A stretch of DNA of 64,000 nucleotides from Salinicoccus sediminis. Its GTDB lineage: Bacteria; Bacillota; Bacilli; Staphylococcales; Salinicoccaceae. The translations under genes were made by a program, and so were the position numbers. Positions 53,490 to 62,947 of the stretch are shown here, piece after piece. How positions within the stretch are numbered: position 1 is the stretch's first letter; every line of letters begins with the position of its first letter. Location of the stretch: positions 1 through 64,000 of the forward strand of contig NZ_LAYZ01000001.1 in NCBI RefSeq assembly GCF_000986795.1. Direction: 5' to 3'. The notes beneath the pieces were generated by a model. It ran no database searches, was not told the origin of the DNA, and saw only the letters and a list, made by a program, of their open reading frames with translations.

Positions 53490-53957
53490 ATGAACCGCAC
53501 TGAGCAAAACGTTATGGACAAAGCACAGCCGGTTGTCGAAACGTTGGGATACAAGCTTATAGAAGTGGAGTATGTCAAGGAAGGTCCTGATTTCTTCCTC
53601 AGGCTCTATCTGGACAAGAAGGGCGGCATCTCACTTGAAGACTGCGCTCAGGTAAGCGAAGTCCTAGGCGAAAAGCTTGATGAATGGGATCTCATCAAAG
53701 GAGGATACTTCCTGGATGTTTCTTCGCCGGGAGCCGAACGTCCCATCAAGGATGATGACGATCTTGAGATGACCCTTGACCACGGGATCTATGTCAAAAC
53801 CTACCAGCAGATTGCCGGGGAGAAGGAATGGACAGGTGTCCTGAAATCCTACGATGACAAATCGGTGACTGTGGAGTACAGGGTTAAGACACGCACTAAA
53901 ACAATTACCATTGAAAGAGAAAAGATAGCCACTATTAGAAAGGCGGTCTTATTATGA
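53490..53957 (+). CDS. rimP: Ribosome maturation factor RimP
   Basis: Needed for 30S subunit assembly. The 155-residue protein has the N-terminal alpha/beta domain (VVETLGYKLIEVEYVKEG), the YFLDVSSPGAERP motif, and a C-terminal SH3-like barrel. Start ATG 53490 after AAGGAGGCG; an ATG seven bases earlier is out of frame. First gene of the nusA operon, as usual. Confidence 0.95.
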   Translation: MNRTEQNVMDKAQPVVETLGYKLIEVEYVKEGPDFFLRLYLDKKGGISLEDCAQVSEVLGEKLDEWDLIKGGYFLDVSSPGAERPIKDDDDLEMTLDHGIYVKTYQQIAGEKEWTGVLKSYDDKSVTVEYRVKTRTKTITIEREKIATIRKAVLL

Positions 53958-53973
53958 TTGGAGGCGCTGGACA

Positions 53974-55044
53974 GTGAACCAGGAATTATTGAATGCGATC
54001 GACTACCTTGAAAAGGAAAAGAGCATTCCGAGGGAAGTGCTGATAGAAACGATTGAAGCGGCACTCATGACGGCTTATAAGAAAAACTATACACAGCATA
54101 AGAATGTAAAGGTGGACCTGAACATCGAAAATGGTTCATACCGTGTAATCTCAAGGAAGGATGTCGTGGAGGAAGTTGAGGATCCAACAGCAGAAATCGA
54201 TCTTGCGACTGCCCGCACAGTCAACCCGGCCTATGAAATCGGGGATCCATACGATGAGGATGTGACACCGAAGGACTTCAATCGTGTCGGTGCCCAGGCC
54301 GCAAAGCAGGCCGTGATGCAGCGGCTCCGTGATGCGGAACGAGGCATTCTGTACAATGAATTCATCGACAAGGAAGATGAAGTGATGACTGGTCTGATTG
54401 ACCGTGTCGATAATCGCTTTGTCCATATCCAGCTTGGCCGCACGGATGCTGTGCTCAGTGAGTCTGAAAGGATGCCAAATGAAACGTATACGCCGAATGA
54501 ACGCATCAAAGTATATGTCAACAAGGTCGAACAGACGACCAAAGGACCGCAGATCTTCGTCTCAAGGACACATCCCAACCTTCTGAAGCGTCTGTTTGAA
54601 AAAGAAGTGCCTGAAATCTATGACGGCACAGTGGAAATCATGAGTGTGGCGCGTGAAGCGGGCGAACGTTCCAAGATCAGTGTCCATGCCGGCAACCCGG
54701 ATGTGGATGCCGTCGGCTCATGCGTGGGCGCGAGGGGTACACGGGTCGAAGCGATCGTCAATGAACTTTCCGGAGAGAAAATCGACATTGTACTCTGGGA
54801 TGAGGATCCCAGAGTATTCGTCAAAAACGCCCTGGGCCCCTCCCAGGTCGTGGATGTCATCGTTGATGAGGAAAACCAGTCGACGATGGTGATCGTCCCG
54901 GACAACCAGCTGTCGCTCGCCATCGGCAAGAAAGGTCAGAATGCACGCCTTGCCGCGAAGCTGACTGGTTGGAAGATCGATATCAAAAGTGAATCTGACG
55001 CTGCGGCAGAATCTGATGCTGCAGAAGAAGGTAGTGAAGAATAA
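53974..55044 (+). CDS. nusA: Transcription termination/antitermination protein NusA
   Basis: Binds RNA polymerase and modulates pausing. The 356-residue protein has the N-terminal polymerase-binding domain, an S1 domain (about 135-200), and two KH domains including GACVGARGTRVEAIV-like and IGKKGQNARLAAKLTGW loops. It lacks the acidic repeats of enteric NusA, as Firmicutes do, and ends in a short Ala/Glu/Ser-rich tail. It starts at GTG 53974 after GGAGGCG. Confidence 0.96.
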   Translation: MNQELLNAIDYLEKEKSIPREVLIETIEAALMTAYKKNYTQHKNVKVDLNIENGSYRVISRKDVVEEVEDPTAEIDLATARTVNPAYEIGDPYDEDVTPKDFNRVGAQAAKQAVMQRLRDAERGILYNEFIDKEDEVMTGLIDRVDNRFVHIQLGRTDAVLSESERMPNETYTPNERIKVYVNKVEQTTKGPQIFVSRTHPNLLKRLFEKEVPEIYDGTVEIMSVAREAGERSKISVHAGNPDVDAVGSCVGARGTRVEAIVNELSGEKIDIVLWDEDPRVFVKNALGPSQVVDVIVDEENQSTMVIVPDNQLSLAIGKKGQNARLAAKLTGWKIDIKSESDAAAESDAAEEGSEE

Positions 55045-55063
55045 ATTTCGGGGTGAATGACTT

Positions 55064-55348
55064 ATGAAAAAGAAAGTGCCACTCAGAAAATGCATACTGA
55101 CCCAGGAAATGCATCCCAAAAAAGACCTTCTCAGAATCGTGGTCAACAAAGAAAATGAAGTGTTTGCGGATGCCACCGGCAAGAAGAACGGACGGGGCAG
55201 CTATGTTGTAAAAGACCTTGAAAAAGTGAATAAGGCCCGCGAGGGCAAGGTGCTGGAATCCCGACTCGGCTTCGACACCGAAAAACTCGACCCTGTGTAT
55301 GATGAAGTCATCCGTCTGATCTATAGAGAGGACATCCCCAAGAGATGA
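55064..55348 (+). CDS. rnpM: RNase P modulator RnpM (YlxR)
   Basis: A 94-residue DUF448 protein with the family motifs PLRKCILTQEMHPKKDLLRIV and GRGSYV. In Bacillus subtilis YlxR was shown to bind RNase P RNA and was renamed RnpM. Operon position between nusA and ylxQ is conserved. It overlaps ylxQ by four bases. Confidence 0.92.
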   Translation: MKKKVPLRKCILTQEMHPKKDLLRIVVNKENEVFADATGKKNGRGSYVVKDLEKVNKAREGKVLESRLGFDTEKLDPVYDEVIRLIYREDIPKR

Positions 55349-55653
55349 TGGATAAGATACTCAACCTGCTCGGGATTGCAAAACGTGCAGGCAGGCTGAC
55401 GACGGGGGAGGAAAAGACGATAGAATCGGTCAGGGACCGGTCTGCGAGACTCGTTTTCCTCGCATCCGACGCAGGCGCCAGCACAGCCAAGAGAATTAAA
55501 GATAAATGCAGCTACTATGATATACCGCTGATTGATGAGTATGCCAACGCGGAGCTCAGTCAGGCGACAGGTGCATCCAACAGGGTGGTGCTGTCAATCA
55601 CGGACCCAGGCTTCAGTAAAAAGATGCTGGAGCTCCAGGAGAAAGGAAAGTGA
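55345..55653 (+). CDS. ylxQ: YlxQ, L7Ae/L30e-family RNA-binding protein
   Basis: A 102-residue protein with the L7Ae/L30e fold: [30 protein letters not shown] and [16 protein letters not shown]. Related proteins bind kink-turn RNA; the role of YlxQ is not established. The ATG overlaps rnpM and a second ATG follows directly. infB is four bases after the stop. Confidence 0.88.
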   Translation: MMDKILNLLGIAKRAGRLTTGEEKTIESVRDRSARLVFLASDAGASTAKRIKDKCSYYDIPLIDEYANAELSQATGASNRVVLSITDPGFSKKMLELQEKGK

Positions 55654-55657
55654 TTCA

Positions 55658-57826
55658 ATGAGTAAGATCAGAATCCACGAATATGCAAAAGAAAACGGTG
55701 TTTCCTCCAAAGAGGTCATGGAATTCCTCCAGAACAAAGGAATCGAAGTGAACAGCCATATGAAATCATTGGAAGATGAGGAAATCACCGTCCTGAATAA
55801 GAAATTCAAGAAAAATCCAGCCAAACCTGAAGCGGGAAAAGAGAAAAAGCCGGGTCAGGGTAGATCCCAGGGGCAGAAGTCCTCAAACACCTCCGGCAAT
55901 AACCAGAACCAGGGCCAGAACAAAGGTCCTAACAGCAAGGGACCCCAGAACAAAGGCCAGGGCCAGAACAGAGGGCCTCAGAACAAAAGGAACCAGAAAA
56001 ACAGACGCCATAAACCGGGACAAAAAGGGTTGAAAAGGAATCAGAACCAAAAGCCCGCGCCTAAAAAAGAAGTGGAACTGCCGAGGGAATTCAAATACCA
56101 GGAAGGCATCACTGTCGGCGAACTTGCTGAAAAAATCGGCGTAGATGCTTCCAAGATCGTGAAAGACCTGTTCATGGTAGGCGTCATGACAAACATCAAC
56201 CAGTCGCTTGACAACGATTCAGTGGAACTGATTGCATCAGACCACGGCTTCACAGCGGAACTTGAAGTTGTTGTCGACAATACCGACCTCGAAAATTATT
56301 TCGAACTCGGTGACGACCTGGACGAAGAGAGGCCAAGTGTCGTAACGATCATGGGCCACGTCGACCACGGTAAAACAACATTGCTCGACTCCATCCGCCA
56401 CACTAAAGTGACAGCGGGCGAAGCCGGCGGCATTACGCAGCACATTGGTGCATACCAGATTGAAAACAAAGGCAAAAAGATCACTTTCCTCGATACCCCG
56501 GGACACGCGGCATTCACTACGATGCGCTCCAGAGGTGCACAGGTAACTGATATTACGATTCTCGTTGTGGCAGCGGATGACGGCGTAATGCCTCAGACCA
56601 TCGAAGCCATCAACCATGCCAAAGCGGCGGAAGTACCGATCATCGTGGCGGTCAACAAAGTGGATAAACCGACAGCAAACCCTGACCGCGTCATGACGGA
56701 ACTTGGGGAACACGGCCTTTATCCCGAGGACTGGGGCGGTGACACCATCTTCGTCCAGCTTTCTGCATTGAGCGGCGACGGCATCGAGAATCTGCTTGAG
56801 ATGATTACACTTGTCGGTGAAGTCGAAGAGCTCAAGACGAAAAGCGACATGCCTGCAATCGGTACAGTGATTGAAGCAGAACTTGATAAATCACGCGGAC
56901 CAGCGGCATCGCTTCTTGTACAGCACGGTACACTCCGTGTCGGTGACTCCATCGTTGTCGGAAATACATTCGGCAAGGTCCGTGCCATGGTGGATGATAC
57001 CGGCAGCAGGATCCAGGAGGCGGGACCGTCGACGCCTGTTGAAATTACAGGCCTCAATGATGTGCCGCTCGCCGGCGACCGGTTCGTCGTATTCACAGAC
57101 GACAAGAAAGCGCGCAGCATCGGTGAAGCGCGCTCCGAGCAGCAGGTGGTGAAAGACCGGGAGCAGACGCAGAAAGTGAGCATCGACAATCTGTTCGAGC
57201 AGATGAAGGAAGGCGAGATGAAAGATCTCAACCTGATCATCAAAGGTGACGTCCAGGGCTCCGTGGAGGCACTCAGCGCATCCCTGATGAAAATCGATGT
57301 GGAAGGTATCAATGTACGCATCATCCATACAGGTGTCGGTGCCATCAACGAATCCGACGTTACGCTTGCTTCTGCATCCAGCGCAATCATCATCGGCTTC
57401 AACGTCCGTCCGGATGTCAACGCCAAAAAAGCGGCCGACCGTGAAAAAGTGGATCTCAGGCTCCACAGCATCATCTACAAGGTGATCGAGGAAATCGAAT
57501 CCGCGATGAAAGGCATGCTGGATCCTGAATATGAGGAGAAAGTGATCGGCAACGTCGAAGTGCGCCAGACATTCAAAGTATCCAAAGTAGGCACCATTGC
57601 CGGCGCCTATGTGACAGATGGCAAAATCACGCGCGATTCAAGTGTAAGAGTCATCAGGGAGGGTATAGTCATCTATGAAGGTGAACTGGACACCCTGAAA
57701 CGCTTTAAGGATGACGCCAAGGAAGTCGCAGCGGGCTATGAGTGCGGCATAACCATCAAGAAATTCAATGACCTTAAAGAGGGAGACCAGATTGAACCTT
57801 ATATCATGGTCGAGATTGAAAGGTGA
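55658..57826 (+). CDS. infB: Translation initiation factor IF-2
   Basis: GTPase that brings initiator tRNA to the 30S subunit. The 722-residue protein has an N-terminal IF2_N domain ([20 protein letters not shown]), a Gln/Asn/Gly/Lys-rich linker (about 55-140, many QNKG and QNRG units), a second IF2_N domain, and the GTPase with [17 protein letters not shown] and NKVDKP, then the C-terminal barrels. Start after GAAAGGAAAG at 55658; the frame is open further upstream inside ylxQ only by chance. Confidence 0.95.
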   Translation: MSKIRIHEYAKENGVSSKEVMEFLQNKGIEVNSHMKSLEDEEITVLNKKFKKNPAKPEAGKEKKPGQGRSQGQKSSNTSGNNQNQGQNKGPNSKGPQNKGQGQNRGPQNKRNQKNRRHKPGQKGLKRNQNQKPAPKKEVELPREFKYQEGITVGELAEKIGVDASKIVKDLFMVGVMTNINQSLDNDSVELIASDHGFTAELEVVVDNTDLENYFELGDDLDEERPSVVTIMGHVDHGKTTLLDSIRHTKVTAGEAGGITQHIGAYQIENKGKKITFLDTPGHAAFTTMRSRGAQVTDITILVVAADDGVMPQTIEAINHAKAAEVPIIVAVNKVDKPTANPDRVMTELGEHGLYPEDWGGDTIFVQLSALSGDGIENLLEMITLVGEVEELKTKSDMPAIGTVIEAELDKSRGPAASLLVQHGTLRVGDSIVVGNTFGKVRAMVDDTGSRIQEAGPSTPVEITGLNDVPLAGDRFVVFTDDKKARSIGEARSEQQVVKDREQTQKVSIDNLFEQMKEGEMKDLNLIIKGDVQGSVEALSASLMKIDVEGINVRIIHTGVGAINESDVTLASASSAIIIGFNVRPDVNAKKAADREKVDLRLHSIIYKVIEEIESAMKGMLDPEYEEKVIGNVEVRQTFKVSKVGTIAGAYVTDGKITRDSSVRVIREGIVIYEGELDTLKRFKDDAKEVAAGYECGITIKKFNDLKEGDQIEPYIMVEIER

Positions 57827-57832
57827 TAATCT

Positions 57833-58168
57833 ATGAGTAACAGGCAGGAACGTGTTGCTGAAGAAATCAAGAAAGTGGTGAGTGAAGCGCTCAGGACAAA
57901 GGTCGACAACCCGGACATCGGCATGGTGACCGTCACTGATGTGGAACTGACCAAAGAGATGGAGACTGCGACAATCTATTACACTTCCCTTAACGACAAC
58001 AAAGACGAAGTGGCAGATGCCCTCGAGAAATCAAAAGGGCTCATCCGTTCTGAAGTTGCCAGGGAGATAAGGATCAGGAAGGCACCGGAACTTGCTTTCA
58101 AATATGATAATTCCATCGAATACGGCAATAAGATCGAATCGTTGCTGAATGAGATCAAAGATCAATAA
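57833..58168 (+). CDS. rbfA: Ribosome-binding factor A
   Basis: Cold-shock and 30S maturation factor. The 111-residue KH-type protein has RVAEEIKKVVSEAL, MVTVTDVELTKEMETATIYYT and the EIRIRKAPELAFKYDNS segment. It follows infB by six bases and ends the nusA operon. Confidence 0.95.
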   Translation: MSNRQERVAEEIKKVVSEALRTKVDNPDIGMVTVTDVELTKEMETATIYYTSLNDNKDEVADALEKSKGLIRSEVAREIRIRKAPELAFKYDNSIEYGNKIESLLNEIKDQ

Positions 58169-58200
58169 GCCTGTGGGGTCATCCCCCGGGCTTTTATTTT
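58167..58200 (+). terminator. Terminator after rbfA
   Basis: GC-rich stem around AAGCC-TGTGGGG / CCCCCGGGCTT with TCAT loop and TTTTATTTTT; it begins in the rbfA stop codon. Confidence 0.75.
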
Positions 58201-58219
58201 TACATATGGAGGTGGCGGG

Positions 58220-59143
58220 ATGCTTCATGGTGTAATCCCGATCGATAAACCGCGCGGCATGACAAGCCATGACGTGGTCTTTAAGATGCGAAAGATACTC
58301 GGCATGAAAAAAGTGGGGCATACCGGCACGCTGGACCCGGAAGTGACCGGTGTGCTGCCGATCTGTATCGGTGAGGGTACGAAACTGACAGAATATATGC
58401 AGACAAAGGAAAAAAGCTACCTTGCCCGTGTGACACTCGGGCTTTCCACGGATACAGAAGACCAGACCGGGACAGTGACGGCGACGAGTGATGTGTCAGA
58501 AGTGACGGATGAGGACATCGACAGTGTAATCACTACTTTCCCGTCGGACTACGAGCAGCAGGTCCCGATGTACTCATCCGTCAAGGTGAACGGCAGGAAA
58601 CTGTACGAGTATGCAAGGGAAGGAGAGACGGTGGAGCGCCCGAGAAGGACTGTGAAGATATACAGTCTGAAGAGGGTTTCTGAAATAACCAGGAGAGACG
58701 GTCTCATCCATTTCGATGTGGAAGCTGGCTGTTCAAAGGGGACATACATGAGGACGCTTGCGGTTGATATCGGAAGAGGGCTGTCCGTGCACGCACATAT
58801 GTCGAAGCTCGTACGCACCTCTTCCTGCGGTATTGGCCTTGACCGTGCAGTCACGATGGAGGAACTTCAGGATATGGATCACAGGCAGGCTGTAGTGCCG
58901 CTGCTTGAAATACTGAAAGATGAACCTTCGGTGGATATAATGGACGCGGAATTTTTATTCAGAATCCGGAATGGGCAGAAGATGCCCAAATCTGATATCA
59001 TGGATAGTGTTGAAGATGACGAGGCGGAATACGTCGTCTTTACGCACGCGGGGCGTCCGCTCGGTGTCTATTATCCGCACCCGGACAAACCCGGCGAAAT
59101 GAAACCATACCAAATGTTCAATATCCAAGAGGCGATGAAATGA
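58220..59143 (+). CDS. truB: tRNA pseudouridine(55) synthase TruB
   Basis: Makes pseudouridine 55 in the T loop. The 307-residue protein starts GVIPIDKPRGMTSHDVV, with the catalytic aspartate in GHTGTLDPEVTGVLP, and has the GTYMRTLAVDIG segment and a C-terminal PUA-like region. Start follows GGAGGTGGCGGG. It overlaps ribF by four bases. Confidence 0.95.
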   Translation: MLHGVIPIDKPRGMTSHDVVFKMRKILGMKKVGHTGTLDPEVTGVLPICIGEGTKLTEYMQTKEKSYLARVTLGLSTDTEDQTGTVTATSDVSEVTDEDIDSVITTFPSDYEQQVPMYSSVKVNGRKLYEYAREGETVERPRRTVKIYSLKRVSEITRRDGLIHFDVEAGCSKGTYMRTLAVDIGRGLSVHAHMSKLVRTSSCGIGLDRAVTMEELQDMDHRQAVVPLLEILKDEPSVDIMDAEFLFRIRNGQKMPKSDIMDSVEDDEAEYVVFTHAGRPLGVYYPHPDKPGEMKPYQMFNIQEAMK

Positions 59144-60081
59144 AAACTATCCGACTACATTATCCATTAGACAATCTGCAGGAAGAACTGCAGTATTCAG
59201 CTGCTGCGATCGGCTTTTTTGACGGTCTTCACAGGGGACATCAGGACGTTATAAATGAAATGATCGGGATTGCTGAGGAAAAAGGGCTCAAAAAAGCGGT
59301 AATGACATTCGATCCGCATCCATCAGTGGTGCTCAGTCCCAAAAAGCAGCGCACGACGTATCTCACACCTCTTGACATCAAGCTGGAAATGCTTGACGGG
59401 ATGGGCATCGACTACTGTTTCATCATCAATTTCTCAAGTGCCTTTGCATCGCTGGAGCCTGATTATTTCGTTCAGGAGTACCTGATCGACAATAAGGTGA
59501 AGGAAGTGGTCGCCGGATTCGATTTCTCATACGGCCGCTATGGCAAAGGGAATATCGATACACTCAGAACTTATGATGATTTCGGTACGACTGCTGTTGC
59601 CAAACTGACGGCAGGGAATGAAAAGATTTCCACGACGAAGCTGAGGGAGGACCTGGCAAACTGCAGGCTCGAAGAGGTGAATGATGCCCTGGGCAGACCG
59701 TTTGAAGTGCAGGGCGTCGTGGTGCAGGGTGAAAAACGCGGCCGTACGATAGGGTTCCCGACCGCAAACGTGGAACCGGAGTACAGGTACCATCTGCCGG
59801 CGAAGGGCGTCTATGCCGTGACACTGAAACTCAACAATGAGGACGAAATCTATAAAGGTGTCTGCAATGTCGGCGTCAAACCCACGTTCCACGACAATAT
59901 GACGCGCGTATCGATCGAGGTGCACCTGTTTGATTTCAACAGGAGTATATACGGGGAGAATGTGACGGTGTACTGGCACAATTTCATCCGTGAAGAACAG
60001 AAGTTCTCAGGGATCGGGGAACTGACTGCGCAAATCGGAAAAGATAAGGAAAAAGCGGTGGAACTGCTTGAAAATCTCTGA
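59140..60081 (+). CDS. ribF: Bifunctional riboflavin kinase/FAD synthetase
   Basis: Converts riboflavin to FMN and then FAD. The 313-residue protein has the nucleotidyltransferase domain with AIGFFDGLHRGHQ and FDPHP, and the C-terminal flavokinase domain with GRTIGFPTANV and GVCNVGVKPTF. The truB-ribF pair is the standard Firmicute arrangement. Confidence 0.95.
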   Translation: MKTIRLHYPLDNLQEELQYSAAAIGFFDGLHRGHQDVINEMIGIAEEKGLKKAVMTFDPHPSVVLSPKKQRTTYLTPLDIKLEMLDGMGIDYCFIINFSSAFASLEPDYFVQEYLIDNKVKEVVAGFDFSYGRYGKGNIDTLRTYDDFGTTAVAKLTAGNEKISTTKLREDLANCRLEEVNDALGRPFEVQGVVVQGEKRGRTIGFPTANVEPEYRYHLPAKGVYAVTLKLNNEDEIYKGVCNVGVKPTFHDNMTRVSIEVHLFDFNRSIYGENVTVYWHNFIREEQKFSGIGELTAQIGKDKEKAVELLENL

Positions 60082-60096
60082 CTTGTGCCGTATAAT
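60068..60096 (+). promoter_or_regulatory. Promoter of rpsO
   Basis: TTGAAA (60068-60073), exactly 17 bases, perfect TATAAT (60091-60096). The -35 box is inside the last codons of ribF. Confidence 0.75.
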
Positions 60097-60102
60097 GAGT
60101 CA

Positions 60103-60170
60103 AGTGCCTTATCTTGGTGGACAGAGTCTCCGACATCCACTCGGATACAGGTGAACAACAATTAAAGGAG
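60103..60170 (+). ncRNA. Candidate rpsO 5' leader
   Basis: The message would start about 75 bases before rpsO. GTGGA (60117-60121) can pair with TCCAC (60136-60140) to form a stem loop. Autoregulatory S15 leaders are known before rpsO in Firmicutes; family membership was not verified. Confidence 0.5.
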
Positions 60171-60180
60171 GCGTTTCTTA

Positions 60181-60450
60181 ATGGCAATTTCACAAGAACG
60201 CAAAAACAAACTTATTCAGGAATACCGTACACACGAATCCGACACAGGGTCACCTGAAGTGCAGATCGCTGTCCTGACAGCTGAAATCACTGCGCTGAAC
60301 GAACACCTCGGTACCCACAAGAAAGACCACCACTCAAGACGCGGTCTTCTTAAAATGGTAGGACGCAGAAAACACCTGCTCAACTATCTTCGTGAAAAAG
60401 ATATTCAAAGATACCGTGAACTTATCGGAAGACTTGGTCTGCGCCGCTGA
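60181..60450 (+). CDS. rpsO: 30S ribosomal protein S15
   Basis: An 89-residue basic helical protein with the S15 pattern [35 protein letters not shown] and [14 protein letters not shown]. It binds 16S rRNA early in assembly. Start after AAAGGAGG. Followed by a terminator and pnp, the conserved order. Confidence 0.98.
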   Translation: MAISQERKNKLIQEYRTHESDTGSPEVQIAVLTAEITALNEHLGTHKKDHHSRRGLLKMVGRRKHLLNYLREKDIQRYRELIGRLGLRR

Positions 60451-60459
60451 TTCACGTCG

Positions 60460-60488
60460 GGCATATCCCTCGGGTATGCCTTTTTTTT
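60460..60488 (+). terminator. Terminator after rpsO
   Basis: Stem GGCATA-CC / GG-TATGCC around CTC, followed by eight T residues. Confidence 0.88.
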
Positions 60489-60555
60489 ATGTATATTTTT
60501 TTGCAAAAGTGATATGATTGAAATAAGCAGCCATACTAAGGAGAGTAGACAAATT

Positions 60556-62670
60556 ATGATAGAATCAACAAAAAAGGTATACGAAACACAGTGGGGCAGA
60601 CACAAGCTCACAGTGGAATACGGTGAAGTTGCCAAACAGGCTAACGGCGCCGTATTGGTACGCTACGGGGAAACTGTGGTACTGAGTACCGCAACATCCT
60701 CGAAAGAGCCCAGGGATCTGCCCTTCTTTCCATTGACTGTGGCATATGAAGAGAAGCTGTATGCTGCCGGTAAAATACCAGGCGGCTTCAATAAGCGTGA
60801 AGGACGGCCGAGCGAAGAGGCGACATTGACGAGCCGTCTCATCGACCGCCCGATCAGACCTCTATTCCCGGATGGCTACCGACATGATATACAGGTAATG
60901 AATATCGTATTATCCGTCGATCCCGATGCATCGCCGCAGATGGCGGCAATGCTCGGCGCATCCATGGCACTCGGCGTGAGCGACATACCGTTCGACGGAC
61001 CGATCGCAGGTGTCACCGTCGGACTGGTGGATGGTGAATTCATCATCAACCCTTCAACTGAAGAGATGGAGAAATCCGAGATCGACCTGCAGGTGGCGGG
61101 AACGAAAGATGCGGTGAACATGGTTGAAGCGGGCGCCAAAGAAGTCAGTGAGGACACCATGCTTGAAGCGATCATGTTCGGCCACGCGAGCATCAGGGAG
61201 ATGGTCGTCTTCCAGGAGGAGATACTTTCCCAGCTCGACATCGTCAAAAAGAGCTTCGAACTGCCGGAACAAAATGCCGAACTTACTGTGGAAATGGAAG
61301 AAAAGGCGGAATCCATGGGTCTTTACAGTGCAATTCAGGATGCCGATAAACAGGCACGTGAAGAAGCGATAAACGAAGCCAAGGACAACATACTCGGTAC
61401 ACTGGATGAAGAAGCGGAAGATTATGAAGAAAGACATGCCGAAGCGTCCGAAATCATTGAAAAGCTTCTGAAGAATGAAGTGCGCAGGCTGATCACTGAC
61501 GAGAAGATCCGACCGGACGGCCGGGAGCCTTCAGAGATCCGGCCGCTCAATTCACAGATCGACATACTGCCGAGGACGCACGGTTCCGGGCTGTTCACAC
61601 GCGGTCAGACCCAGGCATTGTCAATCGCCACCCTTGGCGGGCTCGGGGAACATCAGATCATCGACGGTCTCGGTGTGGAGGAAAACAAACGCTATATGCA
61701 CCACTATAACTTCCCGAACTTCTCAGTCGGGGAGACTGGACCGATCCGGGGACCGGGCAGGCGTGAAATCGGCCATGGTGCCCTTGGCGAACGCGCGCTT
61801 CTGCAGGTCATCCCTGATGAAACGGTATTTCCGTATACAATACGTGTCGTATCGGAAGTGCTCGAATCCAATGGCTCCAGCTCACAGGCCTCCATATGCG
61901 GCTCCACACTTGCCCTCATGGACGCCGGCGTGCCGATCAAGGCACCGGTTGCCGGTATCGCAATGGGTCTTGTCATGAAAGATGACAAATATACGATTCT
62001 TTCTGACATCCAGGGCATGGAAGATGCACTGGGTGACATGGACTTCAAAGTTGCCGGGACAGAAAAGGGCATCACTGCCATCCAGATGGATATCAAGGTC
62101 GAAGGGCTGAGCGAGGGCATCCTGAGAGAAGCGCTTGCACAGGCACGTGAAGGCAGGGGCAGAATCCTTGAAAATATGCTCGCAACAATCAGCGAACCGC
62201 GGTCTGAACTGAGCAAATACGCGCCCAAGGTGGAAGTGATGCATATCAATCCTGACAAGATCAGGGATGTCATTGGACCGGGCGGTAAAAAAATCAATGA
62301 AATCATTGATGAAACCGGCGCGAAACTCGATATTGAACAGGACGGCACAGTCTACATCGGCCACAGTGATTCTGCAATGATCGACCGTGCGAAGAAGATC
62401 ATCGAGGATCTTACACGCGTCGCTGAAGTCGGACAGGTCTACATGGGTGAAGTCAGACGCATTGAAAAATTCGGGGCATTCGTCAATCTGTTCCCGGGCA
62501 AAGATGCACTCGTGCACATTTCACAGCTTGATAACAAACGTGTTGCAAAAGTTGAAGATGTGGTGAAAATCGGGGATAAATTCCTCGTGAAAGTGACGAA
62601 CATTGATAACCAGGGAAGAGTGAATGCATCAAGGAAGGAATTACTGGAAGACAAAAAGGAGAGTAATTAA
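60556..62670 (+). CDS. pnp: Polyribonucleotide nucleotidyltransferase (PNPase)
   Basis: 3'-5' phosphorolytic exonuclease of the RNA degradosome. The 704-residue protein has two RNase PH domains (the second with [15 protein letters not shown]), a helical linker, a KH domain with [17 protein letters not shown], and an S1 domain with [15 protein letters not shown]. Start [17 protein letters not shown] at 60556 after AAGGAGAG matches relatives; the longer ATG at 60514 lacks a ribosome-binding site. Confidence 0.95.
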   Translation: MIESTKKVYETQWGRHKLTVEYGEVAKQANGAVLVRYGETVVLSTATSSKEPRDLPFFPLTVAYEEKLYAAGKIPGGFNKREGRPSEEATLTSRLIDRPIRPLFPDGYRHDIQVMNIVLSVDPDASPQMAAMLGASMALGVSDIPFDGPIAGVTVGLVDGEFIINPSTEEMEKSEIDLQVAGTKDAVNMVEAGAKEVSEDTMLEAIMFGHASIREMVVFQEEILSQLDIVKKSFELPEQNAELTVEMEEKAESMGLYSAIQDADKQAREEAINEAKDNILGTLDEEAEDYEERHAEASEIIEKLLKNEVRRLITDEKIRPDGREPSEIRPLNSQIDILPRTHGSGLFTRGQTQALSIATLGGLGEHQIIDGLGVEENKRYMHHYNFPNFSVGETGPIRGPGRREIGHGALGERALLQVIPDETVFPYTIRVVSEVLESNGSSSQASICGSTLALMDAGVPIKAPVAGIAMGLVMKDDKYTILSDIQGMEDALGDMDFKVAGTEKGITAIQMDIKVEGLSEGILREALAQAREGRGRILENMLATISEPRSELSKYAPKVEVMHINPDKIRDVIGPGGKKINEIIDETGAKLDIEQDGTVYIGHSDSAMIDRAKKIIEDLTRVAEVGQVYMGEVRRIEKFGAFVNLFPGKDALVHISQLDNKRVAKVEDVVKIGDKFLVKVTNIDNQGRVNASRKELLEDKKESN

Positions 62671-62671
62671 T

Positions 62672-62929
62672 GTGATTTTCGACAAAATAGAGCTCAATGG
62701 CACTGAATATGACATTACAGGACAGCTGAGAATCAAAGAGGATAACGAAGTAAAAATCATTTTTGATGACCTGATGTTCAGCAATACTCTGAAGGAAATG
62801 TCGAATAAAAAAGAAAAAGCGGATTCTCTCGTTTTAAAGAACAGCGAGGAAACAAGATACGATACGAAAAACGTATACGTGTCCCACCTTACGATTGATG
62901 GTGAACATTATCATGCCACTTTCAAGTAG
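62672..62929 (+). CDS. Small protein of unknown function between pnp and rnjB
   Basis: An 85-residue protein starting at GTG one base after the pnp stop, behind AAAAAGGAGAG, and followed 18 bases later by rnjB, so it is part of the transcript. It appears soluble: two beta-rich halves (IELNGTEYDITGQLRIK; NVYVSHLTIDGEHYHATF) flank a charged helix with Lys/Glu runs. I do not recognise it. Good spacing and a strong site support it as real. Confidence 0.75.
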   Translation: MIFDKIELNGTEYDITGQLRIKEDNEVKIIFDDLMFSNTLKEMSNKKEKADSLVLKNSEETRYDTKNVYVSHLTIDGEHYHATFK

Positions 62930-62947
62930 GATTTAGGAGGAAATATT

